Below are positions 24,613 through 34,378 of a DNA stretch of 64,000 nt, piece after piece. The translations under genes and the position numbers were made by a program. Source of the DNA: Pyrofollis japonicus (lineage in GTDB: Archaea; Thermoproteota; Thermoprotei_A; Sulfolobales; Pyrodictiaceae). Every line of letters starts with the position of its first letter. Position 1 is the stretch's first letter. The stretch is taken from assembly GCF_033097485.1 (NCBI RefSeq), contig NZ_AP028634.1, positions 1,913,126 to 1,977,125 on the forward strand. Direction: 5' to 3'. The notes beneath the pieces are model-generated. The model ran no database searches and had not been told where the DNA came from. It was given only the letters and a program-made list of their open reading frames with translations.

Positions 24613-25440
24613 ATGGGCTCACTTGTTGTATCAACGAGAATGATACCGGTGGAGCTATCGAGAGCTGTTGAAATACTCTACTCAATGGGATTTGAGCTTA
24701 TCGATATAAACTATGCAAATGTTGAAAGGAGCGAGACCGACTATCCATCAATAGCCAATATTATGCGCTTATCTCTATTGACCGCTGTAAAGCTTGGGGC
24801 AAAACCAGTAACGCTTCACGCACCCTGGGAGGACTACTTCATAGTCTATCTCGGAAAGGGCCTAGAACACGCAGTTGGTGAAGCCAAGATATTCCTCGAG
24901 ATAGCTGGAAGCTATGGCGTCGAAGTAGTGGTTTTCCACGGATTCAGCTCAAAGAGAGTAGGCAGCTATCGAGCAGAGTGGCTCAATAAGCGCTTCTTCT
25001 CGGAATTAGCGGAGTACGCCGAGAAGGAAGGCTTGCCAATTGTCGCTGTAGAGAATTCCTCAGGGGCTAAGCCTTTGAACCAGATAGAAAATCTCCGAAA
25101 ACTCGTAGAGAGCATTGATAGCCCTAAGCTAATGGCTTGCATTGACACTGGTCACGCCTTCATAAACGGCTATGACTTGGTAAAAGCGGATAAAGCGTTA
25201 TCACCACTAACTCCTATTTGTCTACACTTGCACGATAATCGTGGAAGACGAGATGAGCATTTGCCAATAGGGTGTGGAGGGATTAACTGGCTTCAAGCTC
25301 GCCTAGCAAAGAGTTTAGGAAGTGCAGAGTATTTTGTCCTGGAATCTGATTGCACTTCTGACCCAGTAGATAGTTGTAAGGCCCAAGTATTGGCAACAGT
25401 GGGCAGTGCCCGTAGCGTTTTAAAAGGCTGGTTATCTTAA
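24613..25440 (+). CDS. Sugar phosphate isomerase/epimerase-like TIM barrel
   Basis: Protein of 275 residues of the AP-endonuclease-2/xylose-isomerase-like barrel. Metal-site segments are VTLHAPWEDYF, VVVFHGFS, VAVENSSG, LMACIDTGHAFING, ICLHLHDNRGRRDEHLPIGCGGINW and YFVLESD. These positions of His, Glu and Asp match a divalent-metal barrel. The substrate is unknown, with sugar isomerisation or AP-site cleavage possible. It starts with ATG behind GGGTG and is followed after 42 bases by a small membrane protein. Confidence 0.82.
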   Translation: MGSLVVSTRMIPVELSRAVEILYSMGFELIDINYANVERSETDYPSIANIMRLSLLTAVKLGAKPVTLHAPWEDYFIVYLGKGLEHAVGEAKIFLEIAGSYGVEVVVFHGFSSKRVGSYRAEWLNKRFFSELAEYAEKEGLPIVAVENSSGAKPLNQIENLRKLVESIDSPKLMACIDTGHAFINGYDLVKADKALSPLTPICLHLHDNRGRRDEHLPIGCGGINWLQARLAKSLGSAEYFVLESDCTSDPVDSCKAQVLATVGSARSVLKGWLS

Positions 25441-25482
25441 ACAAGTCGTGGATAAATATTTTGAAAGTGAGGCGAGATACTA

Positions 25483-25791
25483 TTGCCTAGTGATAAGGCG
25501 ATCGGTGTAGCACTCCTCGTTGTAGGTGTGTTAGTCATATTGTTCTACGCGTTTGCCCTCTTCGCGCCGAGCGCTATCGGGCTAAATGAAGAGTTTAGCA
25601 TGCTGCTAATAAAAATAACAATATTCATAGCCGTTGCAGCAGTTATGGGGATACTGGCGTGGATAGGTTATACTTTAGCAACTACTCCTCCGCCAAAGCC
25701 CATAGAGGAGATCGAGAAAGAAATCGAAGAGGAGCTCAAGAAGCTTGAAAAAGAGCTTCAAGAGAGTGAAAAGAGCGAGCAGAAACAATAA
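25483..25791 (+). CDS. Small membrane protein with acidic coiled-coil tail
   Basis: Protein of 102 residues with two transmembrane segments (about 5-27 and 40-63), then TTPPPKPIEEIEKEIEEEL leading into a charged coiled coil. TTG is the start, preceded by GTGAGGCGAG. No family with known function is recognised. It is likely cotranscribed with the TIM-barrel gene and convergent with the rhomboid gene. The spacer to the latter has GCTCTTAATGCTCTTAAAGGAGC-like repeats that may act in termination. Confidence 0.65.
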   Translation: MPSDKAIGVALLVVGVLVILFYAFALFAPSAIGLNEEFSMLLIKITIFIAVAAVMGILAWIGYTLATTPPPKPIEEIEKEIEEELKKLEKELQESEKSEQKQ

Positions 25792-25927
25792 CACTTAACA
25801 GATAATGCATTTTCGATTCGAGTACTTATGTTTTCAATGTTTTACGGTGTGCCCCGCTCTTAATGCTCTTAAAGGAGCAGCCGAAAAACGATGCATGTGG
25901 AGCGACGAGGCCGTTTATCTTGTATTT

Positions 25928-27286
25928 TTACTCAGGAGTTATTACTAGTTCTTCGTCCTTAAATGCGACCACGATCATGCTCCCAATTATTACGAGGAGT
26001 GTTGCTAGACCGATGAGTTCAATGAAAGTTGTCGCGTTTTGAAGCCTAGCTAGCTCTAGTTTTGCATTTAGTGTTCCCCCGCCTTGTGGTGTTACTATAT
26101 TGACTATGAGGCTTGCAGCTCTCATTAACCCGCTTTTGTCGTATACAATGCTGTGCGCGGTTATGGCGTACTTTGCCTCTATGCTATGGATTCCGAGCTG
26201 TAAGGTCATATGGCCTAGCTGTATAAGGGGTCCTAGTACTTCTCTGCCGGCAAGTTTCGGGTTATAGATTATACCGCTATTAACCAATACATCTAGCAAT
26301 ACCTTTGAATCTATTGTGTCCCCTGCGGTAATTATATGGGAGTCTAATACGCCGAGGTAGGCTTTCTCGCTCCCGTCTTTGTTCCAGTGTACGGTGTACG
26401 TGGCGGTTGTAAAGTTCTTGGTGTAGATCAGCGGGGTTAGTGAGCCTATGAGGAGCATTGATATGAGGACTAGGAGCACGGTCTTTGTTAAGGGATTTAG
26501 TCCGCGTTTTATGTAATACATTGGCACGAATATTATGAATCCGAAGAGGCGTCTAGCAGATGCAAGGGTCTTTAATACGGCGAGACGATGCCTATCAATA
26601 AACATCGGCAAGAACGCTATTCCTGCCACGAAGCCTCCTGCGTGGGCGAAGAACGCTACCGTGCTTGAGGCTGCGAGGTAGAATCCCTCGAATACTTGAA
26701 GCATGAACCAGAAGAGTATCCATAGTGCGGCGGATAGTTCGAAGCAGAATGGTATTATGAAGAAGAACATGCATGCGGCAAGCCTTGTTCCGGGGTAGAG
26801 GAGGAGGTATGCTCCTAGGACTCCGCTTATGGCTCCGCTTGCACCGACACTTGGTATGCTTAAGCCGGCCGGAGAGAGTATATACATGAATAGCGTGTGT
26901 ATTATTGCTGCGAAGATGCCACTTATGAGGTAGTGTATAACGAACCTTGTGTGCCCCATGGTGCGTTCGACTGCTCTTCCGAAGAGGTAGAGGAAGTACA
27001 TGTTGAAGAGAATGTGGAGTATATCTGCGTGAGTAAACATGGCAGTAAATATTCGGTAGAAGTGCGTCGTGTCGCTTAGAAGCCCTAGAGGCAGGAATCC
27101 TAGTCTTGAGATCCAGTAGTCTGTTGACTGTATAAAGAAGTTCTGTGCCGATGTGATGGCGTAGACAGCTACGTTGAGGAATATTATTGCGTATGTAGCC
27201 CAGGGCGTCTCATATCCGTAAGTTGGTTCTTCCTCAATAGCCAGGGGAATCTCGTTAGTAAACTTAGGGAGGCGCAGATTTTTCAA
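25928..27286 (-). CDS. Rhomboid intramembrane serine protease with extra C-terminal domain
   Basis: Protein of 452 residues. The rhomboid core of about 240 residues contains HILFNMYFLY (N95), the serine motif GASGAISG (S150) and AFFAHAGGFVAG (H215), the complete catalytic set. After the core come a further transmembrane segment (about 272-292), a roughly 140-residue probable extracytoplasmic domain rich in beta strands (YTVHWNKDGSEKAYLGVLD onward) and a last transmembrane segment (about 425-445). Archaeal rhomboids are usually shorter. The extra domain may recognise substrates. It starts at ATG 27286 and is divergent from tldD. Confidence 0.88.
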   Translation of the reverse strand: MKNLRLPKFTNEIPLAIEEEPTYGYETPWATYAIIFLNVAVYAITSAQNFFIQSTDYWISRLGFLPLGLLSDTTHFYRIFTAMFTHADILHILFNMYFLYLFGRAVERTMGHTRFVIHYLISGIFAAIIHTLFMYILSPAGLSIPSVGASGAISGVLGAYLLLYPGTRLAACMFFFIIPFCFELSAALWILFWFMLQVFEGFYLAASSTVAFFAHAGGFVAGIAFLPMFIDRHRLAVLKTLASARRLFGFIIFVPMYYIKRGLNPLTKTVLLVLISMLLIGSLTPLIYTKNFTTATYTVHWNKDGSEKAYLGVLDSHIITAGDTIDSKVLLDVLVNSGIIYNPKLAGREVLGPLIQLGHMTLQLGIHSIEAKYAITAHSIVYDKSGLMRAASLIVNIVTPQGGGTLNAKLELARLQNATTFIELIGLATLLVIIGSMIVVAFKDEELVITPE

Positions 27287-27483
27287 GGCTTGTTTTTGCC
27301 TCTCCTAGCTTTAGCCCCAGCCTACTGAGACAATCGCCTTCCTTTTTTACGGTAATGGTTAAGTGAATGGTAGGTTCCTCTATCTGTGCGCGGGAAGGCT
27401 TCTTAGCACCCTACTACATACGTTTATCGGGGTTATGTAAGTACTTCTCCGCCAGAATTGGTATGAAAGATGGGTGGTGGTTT

Positions 27484-28857
27484 ATGAGCGAGTACCAGGA
27501 CTTATTGGCAAGTGCTGTCTCAGAGGCCCTTAGACTTGGAGTAGATTTCGCGGACTTCAGGCTCGAAAGGACAAGGTTTACTATTATAGAGAAGCGCGAT
27601 GAATCCACAAGTATATCCTCCGGCAACGACTATGGTGTTGCTGTTAGGGTTTTCCTAAACGGTGCAATGGGCTTCGCATTTACTACGAGGATAAGCCGCG
27701 AATCAATAATAAGTGCGTTGAAGAAAGCATATGCTATGGCTCGCGGCTCTAGGGGCGACCTCCCAAAGCCGGTACTTATGGATCCTGCCGAGGACTACTA
27801 TGAAGCTCCTGTGAAAAAGAGCATCATTGACGTACCTGTTGATTTGAAGGTGAACGACATACTTGAGTTTGATAAGATGCTTGCACAAAACCAGCTCGTA
27901 AAGTCCCGGACAATAAGGTATGTTGAACGCGTTGAAGAACGCTACTATGCTAGTACGGAGGAACGATATCTTGCAGAAAAACGTGAACTCGCATACATGT
28001 ATGCCTCGGTGTTTGGCTCTAAGGAGGGGGTCAGAGCATCTGCACACATCGTGAAGGGTACGACAAAAGGGTATGTGCTCTGGGAAAAATACCCATTAGA
28101 CAAGACAGCTAACGAGCTCCTCAATAGGCTTGAGGTGCAGCTTAGGGCTAAGAGCCCTAAGCCGGGCAACTTCCCGGTTGTTATTGCACCAGAAGCCCTC
28201 GGAGTCTTTGTGCATGAGGCATTCGGCCACTTAGCTGAGGCAGACTTGGTTGCGTCTGGTAGCGTGCTTAGGGATAAGAGAGGGAAGCAGGTGGCTTCTG
28301 AGCTAGTAACGATAGTTGATGACCCAACCATTGATGATGGATTTGGTACGCTTAAATATGATGACGAAGGCGTTAGGACGGCTAAGGCTGTAATTGTTGA
28401 GAAGGGCATACATAAGGACATAATGACCGATAGGATACATGCAGCGCTCTTCAACGTTGACCCCACTGGTAATGGCCGCGCCGAATCATTTAGATATGCA
28501 CCCCTCGTGCGTATGAGGAACACCGTAATGCTTCCCGGAGATCATAGCCTAGACGAGCTTTTGAGAGAAATCAAGTTCGGCTACTACATAGTATCAACTG
28601 CTGGCGGCCAAACAAACCTTGATGGAAGCTTCCAAGTAGGGATTGAGGAAGCATATGAGATAGTTAACGGCGAGATAGGGGAACCTGTCCGCAACCTCAG
28701 CATTGCTGGCAACACACTTGAAACACTATTCAACATAGATGCTGTAGGAAAGGACTTCCAACTATTTTACGGCAGGTGTGGTAAAGGCCAGCTCGTATAC
28801 GTTTCTGATGGAGGACCCCATGTACGCGTAAGGAAAATCACAGTTGGTGGTCGCTGA
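27484..28857 (+). CDS. tldD: TldD-family metalloprotease subunit
   Basis: Protein of 457 residues with the zinc motif HEAFGH (HExxxH, H244 and H249) within LGVFVHEAFGHLAEADLV. It also has VTIVDDPTIDDGFGTLKYDDEG and AGGQTNLDGSFQVGIEEAYE, and a C-terminal NIDAVGKDFQLFYGRCGKGQ. TldD carries the metal and works with TldE/PmbA to degrade peptides; in bacteria the pair also matures microcin and toxin-antitoxin peptides. ATG 27484 has GGGTGGTGG upstream; the longer frame from 27367 is not expected to be translated. It is coupled to tldE, which begins 17 bases later. Confidence 0.93.
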   Translation: MSEYQDLLASAVSEALRLGVDFADFRLERTRFTIIEKRDESTSISSGNDYGVAVRVFLNGAMGFAFTTRISRESIISALKKAYAMARGSRGDLPKPVLMDPAEDYYEAPVKKSIIDVPVDLKVNDILEFDKMLAQNQLVKSRTIRYVERVEERYYASTEERYLAEKRELAYMYASVFGSKEGVRASAHIVKGTTKGYVLWEKYPLDKTANELLNRLEVQLRAKSPKPGNFPVVIAPEALGVFVHEAFGHLAEADLVASGSVLRDKRGKQVASELVTIVDDPTIDDGFGTLKYDDEGVRTAKAVIVEKGIHKDIMTDRIHAALFNVDPTGNGRAESFRYAPLVRMRNTVMLPGDHSLDELLREIKFGYYIVSTAGGQTNLDGSFQVGIEEAYEIVNGEIGEPVRNLSIAGNTLETLFNIDAVGKDFQLFYGRCGKGQLVYVSDGGPHVRVRKITVGGR

Positions 28858-28874
28858 GCAGGGAGGTGGTTCAT

Positions 28875-30236
28875 ATGGTGTACCGGATAGCACCAATCGA
28901 GCTAGCCGTTCTCGCCGTTAGATGGGCTATACGTGAAGGAGCCACGGAAGCGGAGGCATATGTAACCCTTGAGCGCGGGTATAAGGTGAGCCTTAGAGCA
29001 AACAAGATAAGCAGTCTTGAAGCAGTTGATGATGCAGGTATAGGTGTACGCGTAGCTGTTGGGAGAAGGCTTGGATTCAGCTATGCAACCGGTTTAGACG
29101 AGAACCGTGTCCGCGAGGCGGTGAGAGAAGCAGTAAAGCAGGCAAAGGCCTCGCCAGAAGACAGATTTTGGAGCGGATTACCTGATCCAAGTATTAGTTA
29201 CCCAGAGCCTGGCAACATGTTTAGCAACGTCCTAGCATATACAGAACCCGAAACTGTTCTCGAAAACGCGAAATACATGCTAAGCAAGGCGCTCGAGCAA
29301 GAAGGTGTGCAAGTAGTCGGCGGAGGCATAGGTGTATACACTATTGAGCGCGCAATAACAAACAGTAATGGAGTGTACCGTATTGATAGCGGAACAATAG
29401 CGTATGCAGGCATAGACATATTAATGAAGTCAGAAAAAGTGACGACACCAGCGATATATGAGATCGACTCGAGTCGCGTCACTTTCCCAAGCATAGATGG
29501 CGTCGTTGAAAGAGCGCTAGAAAAAGTAAAGCTATGCGCAAATATCGCTAAGGGTGTCGAAACCGGCAAGTATAGCGTAGTGCTCGAGCCGGGTGTCTTC
29601 TACGAGCTTCTAGCTCCTACAGTACTCTACTCGTTACGTGGCGACATTCTTGTACAGGGTAGGAGCTACTATGCTGGCAAGGAGGGAGAGCAAGCTCTTT
29701 CGGAAAAGATAACCATAGTAGATGACGGCACGCTCAAAGGCGGGGATAATACTTGGCGATTTGATGGCGAAGGTGTAGCAACCTCGAGGAAACACCTAGT
29801 CGAAAAAGGCGTAGTAAAGGGCTTTATCTTTGACAACTACTGGGGCAGAAGGGCCGGAAGAGAGAGCACCGGAAACGCAGTTAGAGCTGGGTACGCCTCT
29901 AAGCCGGCACCAGGCTATACCAACGTAATAATAGAGCCAGGCGATGCGATGCCAGACGAATTGCTTGAAGGAAAAGTACTAGTGGTATACCAAGTGCAGG
30001 GTGCACATACAACAAACCCCGACACTGGCGAATACAGTGTATTGGCGAACCCCGCTATACTCTATGAGAACGGGGAGCCCAAGGGCTGGGTGCCGGGAGC
30101 AGTTATTTCTGGCAACATGTACAGCGAGGTGAAGAACAACATAGAGCTAGTAGCGAAGACGCTCAGAAAACCATTCCCAGGAATCTATGCACCACAGATA
30201 AGACTCTCAAACATAACCGTTGCCATAAAGAGTTAG
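28875..30236 (+). CDS. tldE: TldE/PmbA-family protease subunit
   Basis: Protein of 453 residues, paralogous to the preceding protein but lacking the HExxxH motif, as expected for TldE/PmbA. It shares AVDDAGIGVRVAVGRRLGF and DDGTLKGGDNTWRFDGEGV, and has GYTNVIIEPGDAMPDELLEG and PGAVISGNMYSEVKNN. It forms a heterodimer with TldD. ATG 28875 follows GGGAGGTGG; the GTG at 28866 lies within that site. The last codons overlap the convergent hypothetical gene by four bases. Confidence 0.92.
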   Translation: MVYRIAPIELAVLAVRWAIREGATEAEAYVTLERGYKVSLRANKISSLEAVDDAGIGVRVAVGRRLGFSYATGLDENRVREAVREAVKQAKASPEDRFWSGLPDPSISYPEPGNMFSNVLAYTEPETVLENAKYMLSKALEQEGVQVVGGGIGVYTIERAITNSNGVYRIDSGTIAYAGIDILMKSEKVTTPAIYEIDSSRVTFPSIDGVVERALEKVKLCANIAKGVETGKYSVVLEPGVFYELLAPTVLYSLRGDILVQGRSYYAGKEGEQALSEKITIVDDGTLKGGDNTWRFDGEGVATSRKHLVEKGVVKGFIFDNYWGRRAGRESTGNAVRAGYASKPAPGYTNVIIEPGDAMPDELLEGKVLVVYQVQGAHTTNPDTGEYSVLANPAILYENGEPKGWVPGAVISGNMYSEVKNNIELVAKTLRKPFPGIYAPQIRLSNITVAIKS

Positions 30237-30997
30237 CAACGATACCGGGCTTTTAGCACGGAAGGACCCTCGAACAAATACTTTATCACCAAGACGCCCT
30301 CTGTTTTACACGCTTTTTCAAAATCTTCTCTAAGCATAAATGTGAGCCTCATATACTTTGCAACAGCATCTGTCACTACATCCTTGAACAATGATATAGG
30401 TGCATGGGAGTCTAGGACGCTCTTCCTAACATACGCCGGATCCGGCACGATTATGCATTTCTCCTTACCCGGTTCTACACCATAAGCGGAGAGCCCTGAA
30501 ACTGCTAGGGAAAACAAGCTTCTAGGCACCAAGATCTTTCTCTTAGCCTTATCCTTGTACGCTATTATTACTTGTTGTCCAGGTAATCGCGGTAGTCCAG
30601 CCTTAAACCACTTGCCTGGATACTTCTGGACTCCATAAAATCCTACTATCGCTGCAGCGAGTATTGGTTCAGCAATAAATACTGTCTCGCTACTTGACAA
30701 GGCCTCTTCAAAGGCTGCTAGTGCTTCAACCTCGTCTTGGAAATCAAAGAGCAGTTTGCGCCACCTTGGAGTAGCCAGGGGTTCAACCTCATCAACCGCG
30801 TCCAGCAAGTCATAGTATGTCTCAACGACATAATCGTAGACCGGATCGTAGCCTGCTATATGCGCGCCTGCTACTGCTGCAAACAAGTAGCGGAACTCGT
30901 TGCCAGGGAGCATGTAGCCAGCTCTTAATAATCTATCTACAATAGTGTCAAGGTAGGGCTTAAGCCAAGCCTCTGGCTCGCTGATTACAGCCTCCAA
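30233..30997 (-). CDS. Hypothetical protein, possibly DNA-primase-like or replication-associated
   Basis: Protein of 254 residues, not recognised with confidence. It begins with SEPEAWLKPYLDTIVDRLL, contains alternating alpha/beta segments (VFIAEPILAAAIVGFYG, VIIAYKDKAKRKILVPRSLF), and ends in a helical region with LREDFEKACKTEGVLVIKYL. The association in the title is only a weak impression from overall composition; no catalytic motif is visible and hypothetical is the safe name. TTG is the only in-frame start, with a stop ten codons upstream. It is convergent with tldE. Confidence 0.55.
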   Translation of the reverse strand: MEAVISEPEAWLKPYLDTIVDRLLRAGYMLPGNEFRYLFAAVAGAHIAGYDPVYDYVVETYYDLLDAVDEVEPLATPRWRKLLFDFQDEVEALAAFEEALSSSETVFIAEPILAAAIVGFYGVQKYPGKWFKAGLPRLPGQQVIIAYKDKAKRKILVPRSLFSLAVSGLSAYGVEPGKEKCIIVPDPAYVRKSVLDSHAPISLFKDVVTDAVAKYMRLTFMLREDFEKACKTEGVLVIKYLFEGPSVLKARYRC

Positions 30998-31246
30998 TTC
31001 TTGTAGCCTCTCCAGGTCATCATCCTAGCTCCTCCCTATCCTACCGGGGCTTCCTTAAAGAAACCCTTGTCGGGCCGAATCCTTAGCATAGAAAAATACA
31101 TCTTACAGCGATATTGCGTATCTTAGTCACTTCCTGCAAACTCGTTTTAAACCCTTCTAAAGAATTCTCCGCAGAAACTCGGAAGCTCCAATTTACACCC
31201 TTACCCAACGTAGCCACGGTACCGGAAGTATGAGGTGACGTACGTG

Positions 31247-32611
31247 ATGAGTAAGCGTAAGCTCGCTGCACTAGTTGCTCTAGGCGTTATAGCAGTAGCT
31301 ATAGTGGTAGGTGTATTCCTCTTTAAACCTGAAGCTTCGAGCAAGGAGGTTGTACTGAAAGTTGTTACAAGGCTATCGCCAGAGGAACAAAAGGCTATAA
31401 AAGAGGCATTTCTGAATAGCAGTGTAGCGAGAAAGTATAACATAAAAGACATAGTGTTTACAAAAGTCGATTACAGCCTATGGCCGCAGCTTGCCACGAG
31501 TGGGAAAGTAGACCTATTCCTAATAGGCGAGAAAATAGTCTATGATCGTCTCTGCAAAGAGGGCGTCCTAGCCCCCTTCTCGATGAAGGAGCTAGTAAAT
31601 ATAGTAAATGAGCTTGACCCGAAGTTTGTCGGACGAGACAAAAACGGTGATATATGCTGGGTTGCTATAGGTCAAGCAGTCTACGGATACATAGTGAACA
31701 AGAAGTTCCTTAGCCAGTATAGCCTCCCAGAGCCCCAAAAGTGGGGAAGCCTCCTAGACCCAGCCTACCTTAGACCCCTCCAGCAAAATGCTTATACTGT
31801 CTCGTTCCCGAGGCCGACAAAGAGCGGTACTGCAAGAACGACGATGCATGGTATACTACAAATATATGGATGGGATGATGGCTGGAGGCTCTTGACCGTT
31901 ATCGGAATGGAGTCGGCTATCGTTGACAGCTCCGAGAAAGCCAGAGATCAGGCAGCAGAAGGTATTGTAGGTATAGCGCCAGCCTACATAGGCTACGGCA
32001 TTGAGGCCGAGAAGCTCGGCAAAGGAGCAGTTTTCGAGATACCACACGGGGAGGGCATTGCATATATCTCACCAGCAGCTATTGCCAAGAAGGCGCCGCA
32101 TCCGCGGGAAGCACAAGCATTCATATTATGGCTGCTAAGCCCTGAAGGACAAGAAACGGTTGCGAGGCTCTTCTACTACTTACCCGTAAGAAATGTTGTG
32201 AAAATCCCGTGGGTCCAGGAAGTATACGAGAAGATGAAAGGCAACATCTTCAACTATAACCGGACACTTGCAGAAAAAGTTGACTTAGCAGCAACAACTT
32301 ACTTTGAGGCAGCCATAGCAGATAGTGATGCAAATGCCCTGCTAAAGGAGATAGGTGTTAAGGCTGCTACCTTGCTAAGCGAGGGCAAGCTGACGCAGCA
32401 GGAGTGGATGAAAATAGTGCAGAAACTAGCTCCGCTAACGATAAAGGATCCGTGGACGGGTAAGAAAACACAGTTCACGCTAGAATACGCTATGAAGATA
32501 AATGACAAGCTAAGAGACAACGCGGCTAGGGACAAGCTTTACAACGCTATCAAACAAGCCGCGATAGAGACCTATAAAGAGGTTCTCAAAGAGCTTCAAA
32601 GCAAGGGCTAA
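31247..32611 (+). CDS. ABC transporter solute-binding protein (iron/thiamine class), membrane anchored
   Basis: Protein of 454 residues. Residues 5-25 form a signal anchor (ALVALGVIAVAIVVGVFLF) without a lipobox cysteine. The rest is a periplasmic-binding-protein fold: VVLKVVTRLSPEEQKA, VDLFLIGEKIVYDRLCKEG, AVYGYIVNKKFL, FPRPTKSGTARTTMHGILQIYGWDDGW, GEGIAYISPAAIAKKAPHPREAQAFILWLLSPEGQ. These are shared with Fe3+-, thiamine- and polyamine-type binders. The substrate is not determined. ATG 31247 follows GAGGTGAC. It is cotranscribed with the permease gene nine bases downstream. The 249-base region upstream holds no gene; GTTTTAAA near 31145 may be the TATA box. Confidence 0.85.
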   Translation: MSKRKLAALVALGVIAVAIVVGVFLFKPEASSKEVVLKVVTRLSPEEQKAIKEAFLNSSVARKYNIKDIVFTKVDYSLWPQLATSGKVDLFLIGEKIVYDRLCKEGVLAPFSMKELVNIVNELDPKFVGRDKNGDICWVAIGQAVYGYIVNKKFLSQYSLPEPQKWGSLLDPAYLRPLQQNAYTVSFPRPTKSGTARTTMHGILQIYGWDDGWRLLTVIGMESAIVDSSEKARDQAAEGIVGIAPAYIGYGIEAEKLGKGAVFEIPHGEGIAYISPAAIAKKAPHPREAQAFILWLLSPEGQETVARLFYYLPVRNVVKIPWVQEVYEKMKGNIFNYNRTLAEKVDLAATTYFEAAIADSDANALLKEIGVKAATLLSEGKLTQQEWMKIVQKLAPLTIKDPWTGKKTQFTLEYAMKINDKLRDNAARDKLYNAIKQAAIETYKEVLKELQSKG

Positions 32612-32620
32612 GGCAAAGCT

Positions 32621-34378
32621 ATGAGAAATCATAGTGCAGCCCTTTTAGCAGCTCCAATGATACTAGCATATGTGTTAGCTGTAATCATTCCGCTAGCGGG
32701 TCTACTGACGCCAAGCACCATAATTGAGAGCTTCAAAGCAGTACTGAGCGAGCCGGGTTTTGCGAAGCCATCAACACTGTATAGTCCCGTGGAGGTAAGC
32801 CGAAACGAACACTATACTGTCATTGTTGTAGATTTTCCTCTAATAGGGTCGTTTTGGCTAAGCTTGCTGGTAGCTCTTCTTGCGTCATCACTATCCGTCT
32901 TGGCTGCTATTGTCGCGGTTGTTTCAGCCATACTTTACCGGAGGCTTGCAAAACTCTCAACAATGCTAGTCGTCCTGGGCTTGCTTCCCTACCCGTTTAT
33001 TGAGGCATATGTCGTACAGCGTGTCTTTGACCCCAATATTGGGCTTGTCAATGCTGTTCTCAAGCATTTTGGCGTAGTCCTTGTCCTGCGTGGTGCTGCT
33101 GGTGTACTTGTCTATCAGCTTCTTGTGCTCATCCCAGTTGCTTACGTCATACTCGCAGGTTATGCTTTCTCCCTTCCTCATGAACAATTCGAGGCAGCAG
33201 TCCAGCTAGGAGCACGGTTACGGGGAGTGGCTTGGCTGCTGCTTAGGCTAGCACGCCCAGCCGTTGTCGCTGCGCTGGCTCTCACGGCAGTACTAAGCAT
33301 TGATGACGTTGCTGGCCCTCTTGTCTTTGAGCAGGATCCGAGTGCTCGTAGCTTGCTAGCTTACCGGGCCTATACCTATTTTCTAAACTCGGTATACGGC
33401 GGATTCTCATACACAGCGCTAGGCTATGCAATCGTTCTCCTCCTATTATCGGCAGCCATCTTCGCTATAAGTTATCCAAGCATTGCGATAGCGTATAGGG
33501 GTATAACAACTGGTAGAAAAGTGGAGGGCATAGTTCCCAGGCTTGACAAGAACGCCAGTATACCGTTAATAATGCTGCTCCTAGCTCTTCTTCCTCCTGC
33601 CATGCTTAAAGCACTCGCAATAATCTATGGCTTCTCTAACAAGTGGGTTGCGTCTCCTCTGCCTGTGCTCGGCTCTGGGCAAGCGCAGCAGTTGTTTGCT
33701 TCACCCGACATCCTAAGAGCCATAGTAAACAGCTACTTGTACAGCTTGGCATCCATCATAGTGCTCTCAATTATAACACCTTCCGCAGCCTATGTTATTG
33801 CTAGACAGAGAGTGTTTGGAAGCAAGCTCGTGGACGCGATAGTAATGTCAACAATGGCTATACCAGGAATAGTTCTAGCATATGCATATTTCCAAGTATT
33901 CACCCGTCTCTTTGGCCCCGGCTCTGCATTATCCCCCATATCTATTCCATGGCTTTACCTCGTAGCCGGCTACGTGGTTAGACGTGCTCCTCTCTTCTAT
34001 AAGCCCCTTGTTGCTCTTGTCTCATCACTTCCACTTGAGATGGAGGAGGCGGCAATGAATCTTGGTGCAGGGATAACCTATGTATATAGGTCGATTATTG
34101 CCCCCCAGCTTGTGTCCAAGTCAGCTGGTATACTCATCCTTGTTGCACTAAGCATTGCATCTGAGGTAAGCTTGTCAATAACCATAGGAGGTTTGGGGGG
34201 AGCAAGTGGTTCTTCTCATCCGGCTCCACTCACAAACCTTGTTGCGAGCTATATGAGCCTCAGTGGCTTGAAATATGCAGGTACGCTTTCACTTGCATTA
34301 ACAATACTTTATCTCACCTTGCTACCCACAGTCCTAGTTGTTGCCCACATGCTTGGCACCATTTTCAAGCATAGCTAA
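32621..34378 (+). CDS. ABC transporter double permease (FbpB/ThiP-like)
   Basis: Protein of 585 residues with about twelve transmembrane segments in two homologous halves. Each half has an EAA loop for the ATPase: LPHEQFEAAVQLGARLRG near residue 190 and LPLEMEEAAMNLGAGITY near 475. This fused layout is typical of iron(III) and thiamine importers. No ATP-binding subunit is encoded next to it; the neighbour is on the opposite strand, with 45 bases of 3' overlap. The ATPase must be elsewhere or shared. Confidence 0.87.
   Translation: MRNHSAALLAAPMILAYVLAVIIPLAGLLTPSTIIESFKAVLSEPGFAKPSTLYSPVEVSRNEHYTVIVVDFPLIGSFWLSLLVALLASSLSVLAAIVAVVSAILYRRLAKLSTMLVVLGLLPYPFIEAYVVQRVFDPNIGLVNAVLKHFGVVLVLRGAAGVLVYQLLVLIPVAYVILAGYAFSLPHEQFEAAVQLGARLRGVAWLLLRLARPAVVAALALTAVLSIDDVAGPLVFEQDPSARSLLAYRAYTYFLNSVYGGFSYTALGYAIVLLLLSAAIFAISYPSIAIAYRGITTGRKVEGIVPRLDKNASIPLIMLLLALLPPAMLKALAIIYGFSNKWVASPLPVLGSGQAQQLFASPDILRAIVNSYLYSLASIIVLSIITPSAAYVIARQRVFGSKLVDAIVMSTMAIPGIVLAYAYFQVFTRLFGPGSALSPISIPWLYLVAGYVVRRAPLFYKPLVALVSSLPLEMEEAAMNLGAGITYVYRSIIAPQLVSKSAGILILVALSIASEVSLSITIGGLGGASGSSHPAPLTNLVASYMSLSGLKYAGTLSLALTILYLTLLPTVLVVAHMLGTIFKHS

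Noticed and set aside
27945-28523. Open frame antisense to tldD.
   Set aside because: Shadow frame within a conserved gene, serine/threonine-rich with no recognisable feature.
30998-31030. GGATGATGA on the minus strand upstream of the hypothetical gene at 30233-30997, resembling a box C.
   Set aside because: No box D or pairing arm follows within a reasonable distance.
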